Origin: Dyadobacter sp. UC 10 | Lineage (GTDB): Bacteria; Bacteroidota; Bacteroidia; Cytophagales; Spirosomataceae | Assembly: GCF_008369915.1 (NCBI RefSeq) | Contig: NZ_VSRN01000001.1 | Location: 4,336,501 to 4,400,500, forward strand | Reading direction: 5' to 3' | Length of the DNA stretch: 64,000 nucleotides | Part shown: positions 53,737 to 61,729 of the stretch, piece by piece | Position numbering within the stretch: position 1 is the first letter of the stretch | Layout of the letters: each line of letters begins with the position of its first letter | Notes under the pieces: generated by a model | Seen by the model: the letters and a program-made list of their open reading frames with translations, nothing else | Database searches by the model: none | What the model was told of the DNA's origin: nothing | Program-made: the position numbers and the translations under genes

Positions 53737-55206
53737 TTATTTCAGGAAATTGACTGTAACATTGTTTTTGGAAAGCGACTCGTTTTCACCGGCCAGGTCG
53801 TAAGCGGTTTCCTGGAAGTTGGTCACGATATCTTTTTTCGCACCGATCGAAATCAGGTATTTCAGCATTGCATCATCTTTGGATACCATGGCAGCTTTGT
53901 GCAGGGCAGTGATACCTTCGCTGTTTTTCGCATTTACATCGATCTGTAAGCTTTCCAACCGTTTTACGAGTGCAAGGTCATTTTTTGCTACTGCATTGTG
54001 ATAGAGCGTATTGCCATTTTTTGAAGCGGCAGTAACCTTGAAACCTTTGTCCTGGAGAACTTTCAATTTGGGGTCAAAATCATCAGCCCTGCGTGTATCG
54101 TAGGATTGTGCCAGATATAAACCCAGGTTGTCGCCATTCTTATCTGTTGTATTAATATCGGCGCCTTTCGCGATGAGGTAACCGATTACTTCCGGTGAAT
54201 TACTGCGAACTGCCATGGCCAGGGCACTCACGCCCTTTGCGTTGCCCTGGTTAATATCCTTCACTTTTGCAAGCAGCATGCCGAGTACTGCAGTGTCGCG
54301 GTTGGCGGCGGCGGCATTCATGAAAACCGTATTTCCGTTCTCGTCTGCCTTATTTACGTCAACTCCCTTGCTCAGAAAGTACTTTATAATCTCCTCCTGC
54401 TTCGGTTTGCGAACGATCGAATGCAACGCATTTTCACCGTTTTTACCGATCACCGTCGGTTTCAGTTTCAGGCTTTCGAGGTATTCGTACACGTCAATGG
54501 TATTTGCGCCGCCGCGACTTCCCTGCGCCGCCATCAGAAATGCATTCGGGCTGGCAGGTACGCCTTTTTGCAGCAAAGCTTTTAATACATCAATTTTCCC
54601 CGCGCGGGCCGCATAACTGAATGCATTGTTGCCCGCCGCGTCGGTACTTTTCAGGTCAAGACCTTTGGAAATGAAATAGTTGGTAAGCGCAAAATCTTTG
54701 TCATTGGCAATCCCGATCAGCAATGCATTGGCGCCATCGTGATTAAGGTCTTTTTTCAGATCCGCGCCAGCCGCAATCAGGATATCGTACACTTTGGTAT
54801 TCTGCTGACTGCCGGCGGCAAAATTGATCGGCGTAGCACCGTGGCCGTCGACAAAATTACCTTTCGATCCCTTCGCTACCAGCGACTCCATGAGCTCCAC
54901 ATTACCGCGCATCGCAGCCCAGTGCAGGTAAATGCGGCCGTCGTGGGTGAGTTTGTCAACTGTATTACCTGGCTGGGTAAGCAGGTATTCTATGGTTGCA
55001 TTGGGAGCCCCGGAGTTGATCGCCATCACGACGGGGTCGAACATATTGTTGTTGAATTGGGAAGGATTGCTGCCTTTTTCGATCTCCGCTTTTACGGCAT
55101 TCACATCCGGGGAAGATTTCCAGAACGATTGTTCCAAAAGCGTGTTTTGCTGTGCCTGCGCACCGAAAGCAATCAGGGTACAAACTGCAATGATAAATTT
55201 TTTCAT
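53737..55206 (-). CDS. Exported ankyrin-repeat protein
   Basis: 489 residues from the ATG at 55206, which starts a signal peptide (MKKFIIAVCTLIAFGAQAQ); the open frame to 55332 extends above the promoter. About a dozen ankyrin repeats fill the protein (DGRIYLHWAAMRGNVELMESLVAKGSKGNFVD, GVSALAMAVRSNSPEVIGYLIAKGADINTTD, GITALHKAAMVSKDDAMLKYLISIGAK). It is the first gene of the operon with DUF2271 and the PepSY reductase. It has no redox motif, so a scaffold for the flavinylated protein or its receptor is the simplest idea. A -7 box sits at 55254-55261. Confidence 0.9.
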   Translation of the reverse strand: MKKFIIAVCTLIAFGAQAQQNTLLEQSFWKSSPDVNAVKAEIEKGSNPSQFNNNMFDPVVMAINSGAPNATIEYLLTQPGNTVDKLTHDGRIYLHWAAMRGNVELMESLVAKGSKGNFVDGHGATPINFAAGSQQNTKVYDILIAAGADLKKDLNHDGANALLIGIANDKDFALTNYFISKGLDLKSTDAAGNNAFSYAARAGKIDVLKALLQKGVPASPNAFLMAAQGSRGGANTIDVYEYLESLKLKPTVIGKNGENALHSIVRKPKQEEIIKYFLSKGVDVNKADENGNTVFMNAAAANRDTAVLGMLLAKVKDINQGNAKGVSALAMAVRSNSPEVIGYLIAKGADINTTDKNGDNLGLYLAQSYDTRRADDFDPKLKVLQDKGFKVTAASKNGNTLYHNAVAKNDLALVKRLESLQIDVNAKNSEGITALHKAAMVSKDDAMLKYLISIGAKKDIVTNFQETAYDLAGENESLSKNNVTVNFLK

Positions 55207-55253
55207 ATGAACTAAATGGATTGAGAGCTGGGTACCATCTGCGTTTTTATCCA

Positions 55254-55261
55254 CAAAGGTA
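55254..55261 (-). promoter_or_regulatory. -7 promoter box (TACCTTTG) for the ankyrin-DUF2271-PepSY operon
   Basis: Exact TAnnTTTG on the minus strand, about 48 bp before the ATG at 55206 and downstream of the first in-frame ATG (55332). It fixes the gene start at 55206. Confidence 0.6.
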
Positions 55262-55456
55262 GGTGTTTCAAAGTTAACGATAACTAGTCTAAATAATACC
55301 CCAAAAGTTGTTTTGATTCCCTCTGGCGTCACTTAGGGCTTTTTTTGGAATGCCTTGCGTCATTGGGGGGAAGGGGGCAGCGGCTCATTTGTCTAACCCG
55401 CCCCTCAAATTGTCCACTTGCCGGGTTATTGGCTGTTTTTTGGTTGTGTGAGCTTG

Positions 55457-55464
55457 TAGGTTTG
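55457..55464 (+). promoter_or_regulatory. -7 promoter box (TAGGTTTG) for the alpha/beta hydrolase operon
   Basis: Exact TAnnTTTG match 31 bp upstream of the hydrolase start codon at 55496. Confidence 0.55.
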
Positions 55465-55495
55465 AGTCATCAGATCATTTATAAACCGTCAGATC

Positions 55496-56521
55496 ATGAA
55501 GACACAGATCATATTTAAAAGCCTCTTACTTATTGCACTCCAACTTTATGGAATTGCGTCAGTGCATGCTCAATCATCAATTGAACCAGTAAGCACGGCG
55601 GGCAACCGGGGCGAAGAAACTTTTGGCCATATAAAGCAGATTAAAGCCGGCCTGCTGGATGTGGGTTATGTGGAGGCCGGTCCAGCAAATGGCCAGCCCG
55701 TCCTGCTCATACATGGTTGGCCGTATGATATTTACAGTTATCAGGAAGTGTCGGGAATTCTGGCCGCAAAGGGATTTCGGGTTTTGATCCCTTACCTGAG
55801 AGGTTTCGGAACTACGACATTCCTTTCTGAGGAGACACCCCGAAACGGTCAGCAGTCAGCGCTTGCCGTGGATATGATTGCGTTTATGGATGCATTGAAA
55901 GTGAAAGGAGCAATTGTGGGTGGCTTCGACTGGGGAGCACGTACTGCCGATATTATGGTTGCATTGTGGCCGGCCAGGGTGAAAGGGCTCGTATCAGTAA
56001 GCGGTTATCTGATCGGAAGTCAGCAAGGAAACAAGGCACCCTTAAAACCCAAAGCCGAGCAATCGTGGTGGTATCAATATTACTTTGCTACCGAACGTGG
56101 CGTTGCCGGCTATGAAGCCAATACTTACGAATTCAATAAACTGATCTGGGAAACCGCTTCGCCGACCTGGAAATTCAGTAAGTATACTTATGACCGTTCT
56201 GCAGCTTCCTTTAAAAATCCGGATCACAGCAAGATCGTCACAGACAATTACCGATGGCGGCTGGGCCTTTCGAAAGGCGAAGCTCAATATGACGAACTGG
56301 AAGCGAAGCTGGCAAAATTTCCGCCGATCACGGTACCGGCTATTACCCTGGAAGGCGATTCAAATGGCGCGCCACATCCTGATCCCAGCACTTACGCGGC
56401 CCGTTTCAAAGGCAGATACGCACATCATACCATCAGCGGCATCGGCCATAATTTACCGCAGGAGGCTCCGCAAGCATTTGCCAATGCAATTGTGGAAGTG
56501 GCAGGATGGATTGATCAATAA
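55496..56521 (+). CDS. Exported alpha/beta hydrolase (epoxide hydrolase/dehalogenase type)
   Basis: 341 residues. Signal peptide 1-26 (ending VHAQ). The fold shows the oxyanion motif HGWP (73-76), nucleophile Asp145 in GGFDWGART (Asp rather than Ser, as in epoxide hydrolases and haloalkane dehalogenases), and the C-terminal catalytic His in GIGHNLPQEAP. It hydrolyses an epoxide, halide or ester in the periplasm; which one is open. Followed 29 bp later by the Ohr gene, suggesting a link to detoxification. Confidence 0.87.
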   Translation: MKTQIIFKSLLLIALQLYGIASVHAQSSIEPVSTAGNRGEETFGHIKQIKAGLLDVGYVEAGPANGQPVLLIHGWPYDIYSYQEVSGILAAKGFRVLIPYLRGFGTTTFLSEETPRNGQQSALAVDMIAFMDALKVKGAIVGGFDWGARTADIMVALWPARVKGLVSVSGYLIGSQQGNKAPLKPKAEQSWWYQYYFATERGVAGYEANTYEFNKLIWETASPTWKFSKYTYDRSAASFKNPDHSKIVTDNYRWRLGLSKGEAQYDELEAKLAKFPPITVPAITLEGDSNGAPHPDPSTYAARFKGRYAHHTISGIGHNLPQEAPQAFANAIVEVAGWIDQ

Positions 56522-56550
56522 TTTCAAAACAACTTTTAAATAGCAGTACA

Positions 56551-57003
56551 ATGGAAAATCAAATCGTTTTTGCAGCCAAAGCCGCTGCACCAGTCAATAA
56601 AGTTTTATACACCGGAAAAGTACACGTGACCGGCGGCCGTGAAGGTGCAGCAAAAAGCTCAGATGGACGTCTGGACATTAATCTTTCCTCACCAGGCACT
56701 TCGGGGCAGGGTACTAACCCCGAACAATTATTTGCCGCAGGCTGGTCCGCCTGTTTTCTGGGAGCTATGCAAATCAATGCATCAACTTTTAAAATCAAGC
56801 TTCCTGCGGAAACGTCGGTGGACACGGAAGTAGACCTGGCGACCGGCGAGGCAGGTTACGCATTGCAGGCAAGATTGCAGGTCAATCTTCCAGGTCTGTC
56901 GCCAGATGACGCGGCTAAGGTTGTACAGGCCGCGCATCAGACCTGTCCGTATTCGAAGGCGACCAAAGGGAACATGAATGTGGAGATCACGGTCGCGATT
57001 TAA
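56551..57003 (+). CDS. ohr: Organic hydroperoxide resistance protein (OsmC/Ohr family)
   Basis: 150 residues. Catalytic Cys68 (GWSACFLGA) and Cys132 (HQTCPYSKA), with Arg40 and Glu58 in the expected positions (GRLDINLSSPGTSGQGTNPEQLF). Ohr proteins reduce organic peroxides with lipoylated partners in the cytoplasm. Co-transcribed with the upstream hydrolase (29-bp gap); the next gene has its own promoter. Confidence 0.93.
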   Translation: MENQIVFAAKAAAPVNKVLYTGKVHVTGGREGAAKSSDGRLDINLSSPGTSGQGTNPEQLFAAGWSACFLGAMQINASTFKIKLPAETSVDTEVDLATGEAGYALQARLQVNLPGLSPDDAAKVVQAAHQTCPYSKATKGNMNVEITVAI

Positions 57004-57045
57004 CGTCAGCTGTTGCAGCATAAAATACTGACAGGTAAATAGCAG

Positions 57046-57086
57046 ATTGGTATCATACAGTATACTGGTATAATATTGATACCAAT
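57046..57086. promoter_or_regulatory. Inverted-repeat operator of the SDR gene
   Basis: ATTGGTATCA (57046-57055) and TGATACCAAT (57077-57086) are perfect 10-bp inverted repeats; a third half-site TGGTAT lies at 57066-57071. The right arm ends 7 bp before the -7 box. The HxlR-family regulator downstream is the likely binder. Confidence 0.65.
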
Positions 57087-57093
57087 TGCTGCT

Positions 57094-57101
57094 TACCTTT
57101 G
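57094..57101 (+). promoter_or_regulatory. -7 promoter box (TACCTTTG) for the SDR gene
   Basis: Exact TAnnTTTG match 21 bp before the ATG at 57123. It rules out the TTG at 57099 as the start codon, since that lies inside the box. Confidence 0.7.
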
Positions 57102-57122
57102 TCAAAAATCATTCAGGAGACA

Positions 57123-57863
57123 ATGGAAACATTAATAGGAAAAAAAGCCCTGGTAACAGGCGGAAATAGCGGCATCGGTTATGCAGCTGCAAAAGAATTG
57201 AAAGCGCAGGGAGCGGATGTGATCATTACAGGCCGGCGCGAAAATGTAATCCGGGAGGCAGCAACTGAGCTTGGCGTGACCGGTTTGGTAAGTGATCAGG
57301 GACAGGTAGCTGACATTGAAACGCTGGTAAAGCAGGTGAGTGAGCAGTTTGGCAAGCTGGATATTTTGTTCATCAATGCAGGCGTTTTAGGCGGCGCCGC
57401 GATTGAAACAGCGACAGAGCTTGATTTCGATTATGTGATTGATGTGAATTTCAAAGGTGCCTATTTTACACTCAGCAGATTCATTCCCATTCTGAACGAT
57501 GGTGCTTCGGTCGTGTTTTTGTCGTCGAATGTTGCGAGTATGAACGGAGCCAATTCGTCGATGTACACTTCCAGTAAAGCAGCCTTGAATGCAGTCATGA
57601 AAATTGCGGCGATTGAACTGGCACCGCGGAAGATCCGGGTAAATGCGATCAGTCCCGGGCCCACGCAAACTGAAATTTTGAACAAAATGGGCTTGGATCC
57701 GGCAGCCCGACTGGCGTTGGACGACTGGATGATTGAACGTATCCCACTGAAAAGAATCGGAAGTGCGGATGATGTTGCTAAAATGGTAACCTATTTCTCG
57801 GGAGACGCTTCGAGCTTCATTACAGGTGCAGAAATCGTAATGGATGGCGGAATGAGTCTTTGA
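57123..57863 (+). CDS. Short-chain dehydrogenase/reductase
   Basis: 246 residues from the ATG at 57123. Cofactor motif TGGNSGIGYAAA, structural NAG (INAGVLGG), active-site Ser (SSNVASM) and the Tyr-x-x-x-Lys pair in MYTSSKAALNA are all present; the DGGMSL end is typical of the classical family. The Arg in TGRRENV favours NADPH. Substrate unknown. Flanked upstream by an operator and downstream by a terminator and a HxlR regulator, a set often induced by reactive electrophiles or quinones. Confidence 0.93.
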   Translation: METLIGKKALVTGGNSGIGYAAAKELKAQGADVIITGRRENVIREAATELGVTGLVSDQGQVADIETLVKQVSEQFGKLDILFINAGVLGGAAIETATELDFDYVIDVNFKGAYFTLSRFIPILNDGASVVFLSSNVASMNGANSSMYTSSKAALNAVMKIAAIELAPRKIRVNAISPGPTQTEILNKMGLDPAARLALDDWMIERIPLKRIGSADDVAKMVTYFSGDASSFITGAEIVMDGGMSL

Positions 57864-57894
57864 CCATTTGGCTTAACTTAGCAACCCTTAAAGC

Positions 57895-57923
57895 AAGCGC
57901 AGGCGTGAACCGCCTGTGCTTTT
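57895..57923 (+). terminator. Terminator between the SDR and HxlR genes
   Basis: 11-bp stem AAGCGCAGGCG (57895-57905) / CGCCTGTGCTT (57911-57921) with one G-U pair, 5-nt loop, then T4. It separates the SDR gene from hxlR and argues that translation of the latter starts at 57963, not at 57927 just behind the hairpin. Confidence 0.8.
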
Positions 57924-57962
57924 CGCATGTTCAGCGTAACGATCAGCAACCTAAACAGCAAC

Positions 57963-58349
57963 ATGACAAGAGACGAGCAGATCAGGATGGCGGGAGAAAT
58001 CCTGTCCGATCCGAGAAACCAGAAGCAGGAAGTTCAGGCATTGCAGGATACTATGTACGTCATCGGCGGGAAATGGAGGCTGTTGATTATCAACTCAATA
58101 TGCAACGGAAACAGGCGTTTCCGGGATATTCAGAGGAGCATACCCGGCATTACAACCCGGATGTTGTCGCGGGAGTTGAAGGATATGGAGGCCAATCAGC
58201 TGATCAAACGTACGGTAACCCCGGACACGCCGGTGCTTGTTGAATATACGGAAACGGATTACTGTATGTCCTTTGGCGGGATTATTCTGGAAATGATCAG
58301 CTGGGGCAAGCAGCACCGTGAAAAAGTAATGAAAAGTCAAACCGAATAA
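57963..58349 (+). CDS. HxlR-family transcriptional regulator
   Basis: 128 residues from the ATG at 57963. The winged-helix blocks are VIGGKWRLLIINSICNGNRRFRDIQRSIPGITTRMLSRELKDME and LIKRTVTPDTPVLVEYTETDYC. A Cys near residue 51 (NSICNGN) and another in DYC could sense electrophiles, as in some family members. It is the best candidate for binding the inverted repeat at 57046-57086. Converges with a DoxX gene. Confidence 0.92.
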   Translation: MTRDEQIRMAGEILSDPRNQKQEVQALQDTMYVIGGKWRLLIINSICNGNRRFRDIQRSIPGITTRMLSRELKDMEANQLIKRTVTPDTPVLVEYTETDYCMSFGGIILEMISWGKQHREKVMKSQTE

Positions 58350-58430
58350 ATGCAAAAAAACCAATCAATTGCTTCGTGCTTTGACAAAGAAATCGATCGG
58401 TTTAACCTGACTTTCTGCTTTTGTTATTAA

Positions 58431-58811
58431 CTAAATCTTCGTGTACATGGCGGGATAAAGCTTTCTGAACATTATGTAAGTTACTGTTACCATTACAAAT
58501 GCGATGACAGCGTCAAGGGTAGCGGGCAATCCGAGGACGGCCAGCTTAGAGAAGAAGGCAAAGGTAATATCAAAGAATATACCTGCGAAAACCCATTCTT
58601 TCAATCTTAATAATCGGTTTGGAATCAGCAGCACGGCCACACCGGAAAGTTTGGCTACGCCCAGAAGGTAAATGAAATGGGCAGGATAGCCGAGTTGCTG
58701 CGTGATCTCCCACACCAGCGGGTTTCTAGTCAGTTCGAAAAAGCCGCTTGCGCCAAACCATAGTGAAGTCAATGCTGCGCCAGTCCAATAGATAATTTTT
58801 GAAGTTTTCAT
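58431..58811 (-). CDS. DoxX-family membrane protein
   Basis: 126 residues with four membrane helices (about 7-25, 45-63, 70-90, 95-115). The DoxX_2-like blocks are TSLWFGASGFFELTRNP, HFIYLLGVAKLSGVAVLLIP and EWVFAGIFFDITFAFFSKLA. Function of this small subfamily is not established; members often sit beside HxlR or stress genes, as here. Transcribed alone on the minus strand. Confidence 0.88.
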   Translation of the reverse strand: MKTSKIIYWTGAALTSLWFGASGFFELTRNPLVWEITQQLGYPAHFIYLLGVAKLSGVAVLLIPNRLLRLKEWVFAGIFFDITFAFFSKLAVLGLPATLDAVIAFVMVTVTYIMFRKLYPAMYTKI

Positions 58812-58913
58812 GATCGTTTTGTCTTTAAGTTCTGAGGCAAAATTGTGGTGTTTCCAGGCGCAGCATTAGCAGAATCACCCCGAACCGGACGATTAGGAGG
58901 GCGAGTTAGACAA

Positions 58914-59140
58914 TGAATGACTGACCAGGTTGCCGGTGGAATGACTGACCGGGTCGCCGGTGCGATGACTGACCGAATGACTGAATGACCGAATGACTGA
59001 ATGACCGAATGACTGAATGACCGAATGACTGACCGGGTCGCCGGTGCGATGACCGACTGAATGACTGAATGACCGACCGGGTCGCCGGTGCGATGACTGA
59101 ATGACCGAATGACTGACCGGGTCGCCGGTGCGATGACTGA
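58914..59140. repeat. Tandem array of GACYGAAT octamers and a 23-bp unit
   Basis: A non-coding array in a 451-bp gap (58812-59262). Five copies of a 23-bp unit (GACCGGGTCGCCGGTGCGATGAC) start at 58923 (degenerate), 58947, 59031, 59075 and 59115. Between them run octamers of GACCGAAT/GACTGAAT, up to seven in a row (58970-59030). Each intact 23-bp unit holds the mini-hairpin ACCGG-GTCG-CCGGT. The minus strand keeps an open frame across it, but the peptide is a pure repeat artefact. The rest of the gap shows only a promoter for the gene at 59263. Confidence 0.9.
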
Positions 59141-59224
59141 ATATTCAACTTCGGTATTGTCTGGTTCGAGGTGAAGTTTGTCTAAACGAAGGCTTTTTCT
59201 CTGAAAACCGGGGAGGCCTTACTA

Positions 59225-59232
59225 TATTTTTG
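59225..59232 (+). promoter_or_regulatory. -7 promoter box (TATTTTTG) for the P460 gene
   Basis: Exact TAnnTTTG match 30 bp upstream of the ATG at 59263; no clear -33 element. Confidence 0.5.
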
Positions 59233-59262
59233 AGCTTTGGTAATCAGACAATTAATTGAAAA

Positions 59263-60195
59263 ATGAAACAGCCAGGGTTAACATTTTACAGAGGCGCGGC
59301 GATCATGGTAATAGTGATCTTTGTGGGATTGCAAATCATTTCTCCTTCCATTGAAAATCCGCCTGTGACCAGTGAGATCGTGGTTCCAGTGGAGGTGAAG
59401 CAGATATTGGAGCGGGCGTGTTATGATTGTCATTCCAATGAATCGAAGGTGGAATGGTTTGATAAAATTGCCCCGGCGTCTTTCCTGGTAGCGCACGACA
59501 TGGAGGAAGCGCGTTCGCGGTTTAATTTTTCGGAATGGGACAAGAATCCGCCGGCTGTGCAGGAATTGTTGCTCTGGGAAATGGTGAATGCGATCGAACA
59601 GAAAAAAATGCCTTTGAAACGTTACCAGCTCGCGCATTCCGGCAGCAAAGTATCCGCATCCGAACTGGCAGTTTTGAAACAATATGTGAACACACTTCCA
59701 GGGAGGAACAAGGTCGATACAGCCCGGATCGTGGCACAAACTTCTTCAATTCGAAAAGTTACAACCGGGAAAACGCCGGTTTCCTTAAATGGCATTCCAT
59801 ATTCTGCGGATTACAAAAACTGGAAGATTATCAGCCTGACTGACAAATTCGACGGCGGGAGCACGCGGATCGTTTACGGAAACGACATCATGGTGAAGGC
59901 CATTCAAAATCGCCGGCTTCCGTTTCCCGACGGCGCGCGGATCGTGAAGGTTGTTTGGGGAAAACAGGTGGAGGATGCCGAAGGTAATGTGCTGCCAGGC
60001 AACTTTCAAAATGCGCAGTTTATGGTGAAGGACAGCAAGAAGTACAGCGCAACAGAAGGCTGGGGATTTGCCAAATTCGATGGTCTCGCACTGAAACCGG
60101 CAGGCAAAACCATCCTTTTCGAGCAAACTTGCATCAACTGTCATCGACTGTTATCCCCTGAGAATGACTTTGTATTCAACATCCCGACCAAATAA
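59263..60195 (+). CDS. Membrane-anchored haem-binding / cytochrome P460 fusion
   Basis: 310 residues. One N-terminal membrane helix (about 10-28). A haem-binding domain (Haem_bd type) follows with CYDCH (53-57) and the LLWEMVNAIEQKKMPLKRYQLAHSGSKVSASE block. The second half (about 160-310) is a cytochrome P460 domain (GGSTRIVYGNDIMVKAI, ARIVKVVWGKQVED, GWGFAKFDG) with the C-terminal CINCH motif. P460 proteins oxidise hydroxylamine or NO when a Lys cross-links the haem; that Lys cannot be placed with confidence here. Followed 11 bp later by a P460-like lipoprotein. Confidence 0.88.
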   Translation: MKQPGLTFYRGAAIMVIVIFVGLQIISPSIENPPVTSEIVVPVEVKQILERACYDCHSNESKVEWFDKIAPASFLVAHDMEEARSRFNFSEWDKNPPAVQELLLWEMVNAIEQKKMPLKRYQLAHSGSKVSASELAVLKQYVNTLPGRNKVDTARIVAQTSSIRKVTTGKTPVSLNGIPYSADYKNWKIISLTDKFDGGSTRIVYGNDIMVKAIQNRRLPFPDGARIVKVVWGKQVEDAEGNVLPGNFQNAQFMVKDSKKYSATEGWGFAKFDGLALKPAGKTILFEQTCINCHRLLSPENDFVFNIPTK

Positions 60196-60206
60196 ATTTT
60201 ACCAGA

Positions 60207-60668
60207 ATGAAGGCGACAATTTCACTATCTATCATTTCGCTGGCACTTTTAACGCTGTCCTGCGACGACCGCAACACCGCGCACCTTGCCCCGGAATACC
60301 TGTATGATGCCGGCAACCAGCGGGTGATCAAATCCATCATTAATAACAAGAGAGGCACGATTGCGGTGCTTTACGGAAATGATCCTGCGCTGCAAAGTGC
60401 TTCCGGTTCGCTGTCCAAACCAGACATTGGCGCACAGTATACATTGGTTACCTGGAAGCAAAAACCAATGCCGCAATGGTACGGCACCCATATGAATGGC
60501 GAGATTTATTCCATCGAAACAGTGAAAGTAGTACAAGGAAACAATTCGGAACCTACTTTTGACTATGACTTCGAGACTGGTAAAAGCTTTAAACCCGGTG
60601 ACCGGCAACCTGAAAAGAGCCAGCGGGTCAGCTTTATCACCGGTCAGCGCGCGGCCATTTTTCCTTAG
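60207..60668 (+). CDS. P460-like lipoprotein without haem motif
   Basis: 153 residues. Lipobox LLTLSC (Cys19). The body matches the P460 half of the upstream protein in outline (GTIAVLYGNDPALQSA against STRIVYGNDIMVKAI; GAQYTLVTWKQ against GARIVKVVWGKQ), but the sequence ends without the CxxCH motif, so no covalent haem is expected. It may be a binding or assembly partner of its neighbour (11-bp gap) or a decayed paralogue. Homology is my reading of short blocks only. Confidence 0.72.
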   Translation: MKATISLSIISLALLTLSCDDRNTAHLAPEYLYDAGNQRVIKSIINNKRGTIAVLYGNDPALQSASGSLSKPDIGAQYTLVTWKQKPMPQWYGTHMNGEIYSIETVKVVQGNNSEPTFDYDFETGKSFKPGDRQPEKSQRVSFITGQRAAIFP

Positions 60669-60706
60669 TAACCCGAAATCGCATACCCGATCCTACCGAT
60701 TTTAAA

Positions 60707-61729
60707 ATGGTAACACCATCAACATTGAAAGTTTCTGATACCATCATCTGGACGAGCTCCATCGTGATCGGTTTGCTTTCCTCGGTGCCGCAGCTGGCCT
60801 CGCACCAGTTTGTGCCTTTGGAGGCAGCCGTAAATGCGGGCATTACGGCTGCGTTTGCGGTGATTATGTGGTACTTCAATATTTACATGCTTTCGCGAAA
60901 AAGCAACCGGGCGCAGGGACAGCAAATATCGTATGCCAAATTGCTCAATTCACTGGCATTTGGTCTTGTCATTATGCTTGCGCTGGCTTACATTCAGCAG
61001 CTTATCCTTTCTCACATTGATTTTGGTCCCGCGATGCTGATGGTGGAAGTTCGTGGTATTCTGATCAACCTGGTATTTTATATGTTCCTCAATATGCTGC
61101 AACAAAACTATGAAAACCAGCATGTCAGCATGGAATTGGAGCGGTTTCGAAATGATAATCTCAGTGCGCAATATGATCTTCTGAAGCAGCAGGTAAACCC
61201 TCATTTTCTGTTCAATAGCTTGAATACGCTCAAAGCGATGGTCGAAACAGGCGATCAGCAGTCGGTGGATTTTATATTAAAACTCGCCAACTTTTACCGC
61301 TATACGCTGGAAAGCCGCAAGCTGGATCTGATTTCTTTGAAAGAAGAAATGGAGATCCTGAATGCTTATCTTTTTTTGCAGAAGGCCAGGTTTGAGGATG
61401 GGTTTATTTTTCAAAACAAGCTTGATGACGCAGTTTTAGACACATTAATCCCTCCGTTTACATTGCAATTACTGGTCGAAAACTGTCTCAAACACAACAT
61501 TGTATCCCTAAACCGGCCTTTACAGATCCGCATTTTCGTGGAGGGTGAAAGCATTGTTGTTGAAAACCAGGTTCAGCTTAGAAAAAACCAGGAAGATTCG
61601 CTGGGCGTGGGATTGAAAAACATTGAGCTCAAATACAGTCATTTACTAAATAAAAAGGTGGAGGTTACTGACAGCCAAAACCTATTTCAGGTTAGACTTC
61701 CCATTATTTATGAACATCGTAATCATTGA
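60707..61729 (+). CDS. LytS-type sensor histidine kinase
   Basis: 340 residues. Membrane helices at about 12-30, 40-62, 80-102 and 110-130, then the His_kinase domain with His166 in NPHFLFNSLNTL and the N-box LLVENCLKHN. GVGLKNIELKYSHL is the G-box. It pairs with the LytTR regulator whose start lies 20 bases inside its 3' end, so translation is coupled. The two follow the P460 genes closely (38 bp), suggesting that they sense or control the same stress. Confidence 0.92.
   Translation: MVTPSTLKVSDTIIWTSSIVIGLLSSVPQLASHQFVPLEAAVNAGITAAFAVIMWYFNIYMLSRKSNRAQGQQISYAKLLNSLAFGLVIMLALAYIQQLILSHIDFGPAMLMVEVRGILINLVFYMFLNMLQQNYENQHVSMELERFRNDNLSAQYDLLKQQVNPHFLFNSLNTLKAMVETGDQQSVDFILKLANFYRYTLESRKLDLISLKEEMEILNAYLFLQKARFEDGFIFQNKLDDAVLDTLIPPFTLQLLVENCLKHNIVSLNRPLQIRIFVEGESIVVENQVQLRKNQEDSLGVGLKNIELKYSHLLNKKVEVTDSQNLFQVRLPIIYEHRNH

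Noticed and set aside
58923..59137. CRISPR-like array
   Set aside because: The spaces between the 23-bp units are themselves octamer repeats, not unique spacers, and no cas genes are near.
58906..59148. Minus-strand 80-codon open frame (SSHRRPGQSF repeats)
   Set aside because: It is the tandem DNA array read in one frame; unit lengths drift and no initiation signal or protein-like composition is present.
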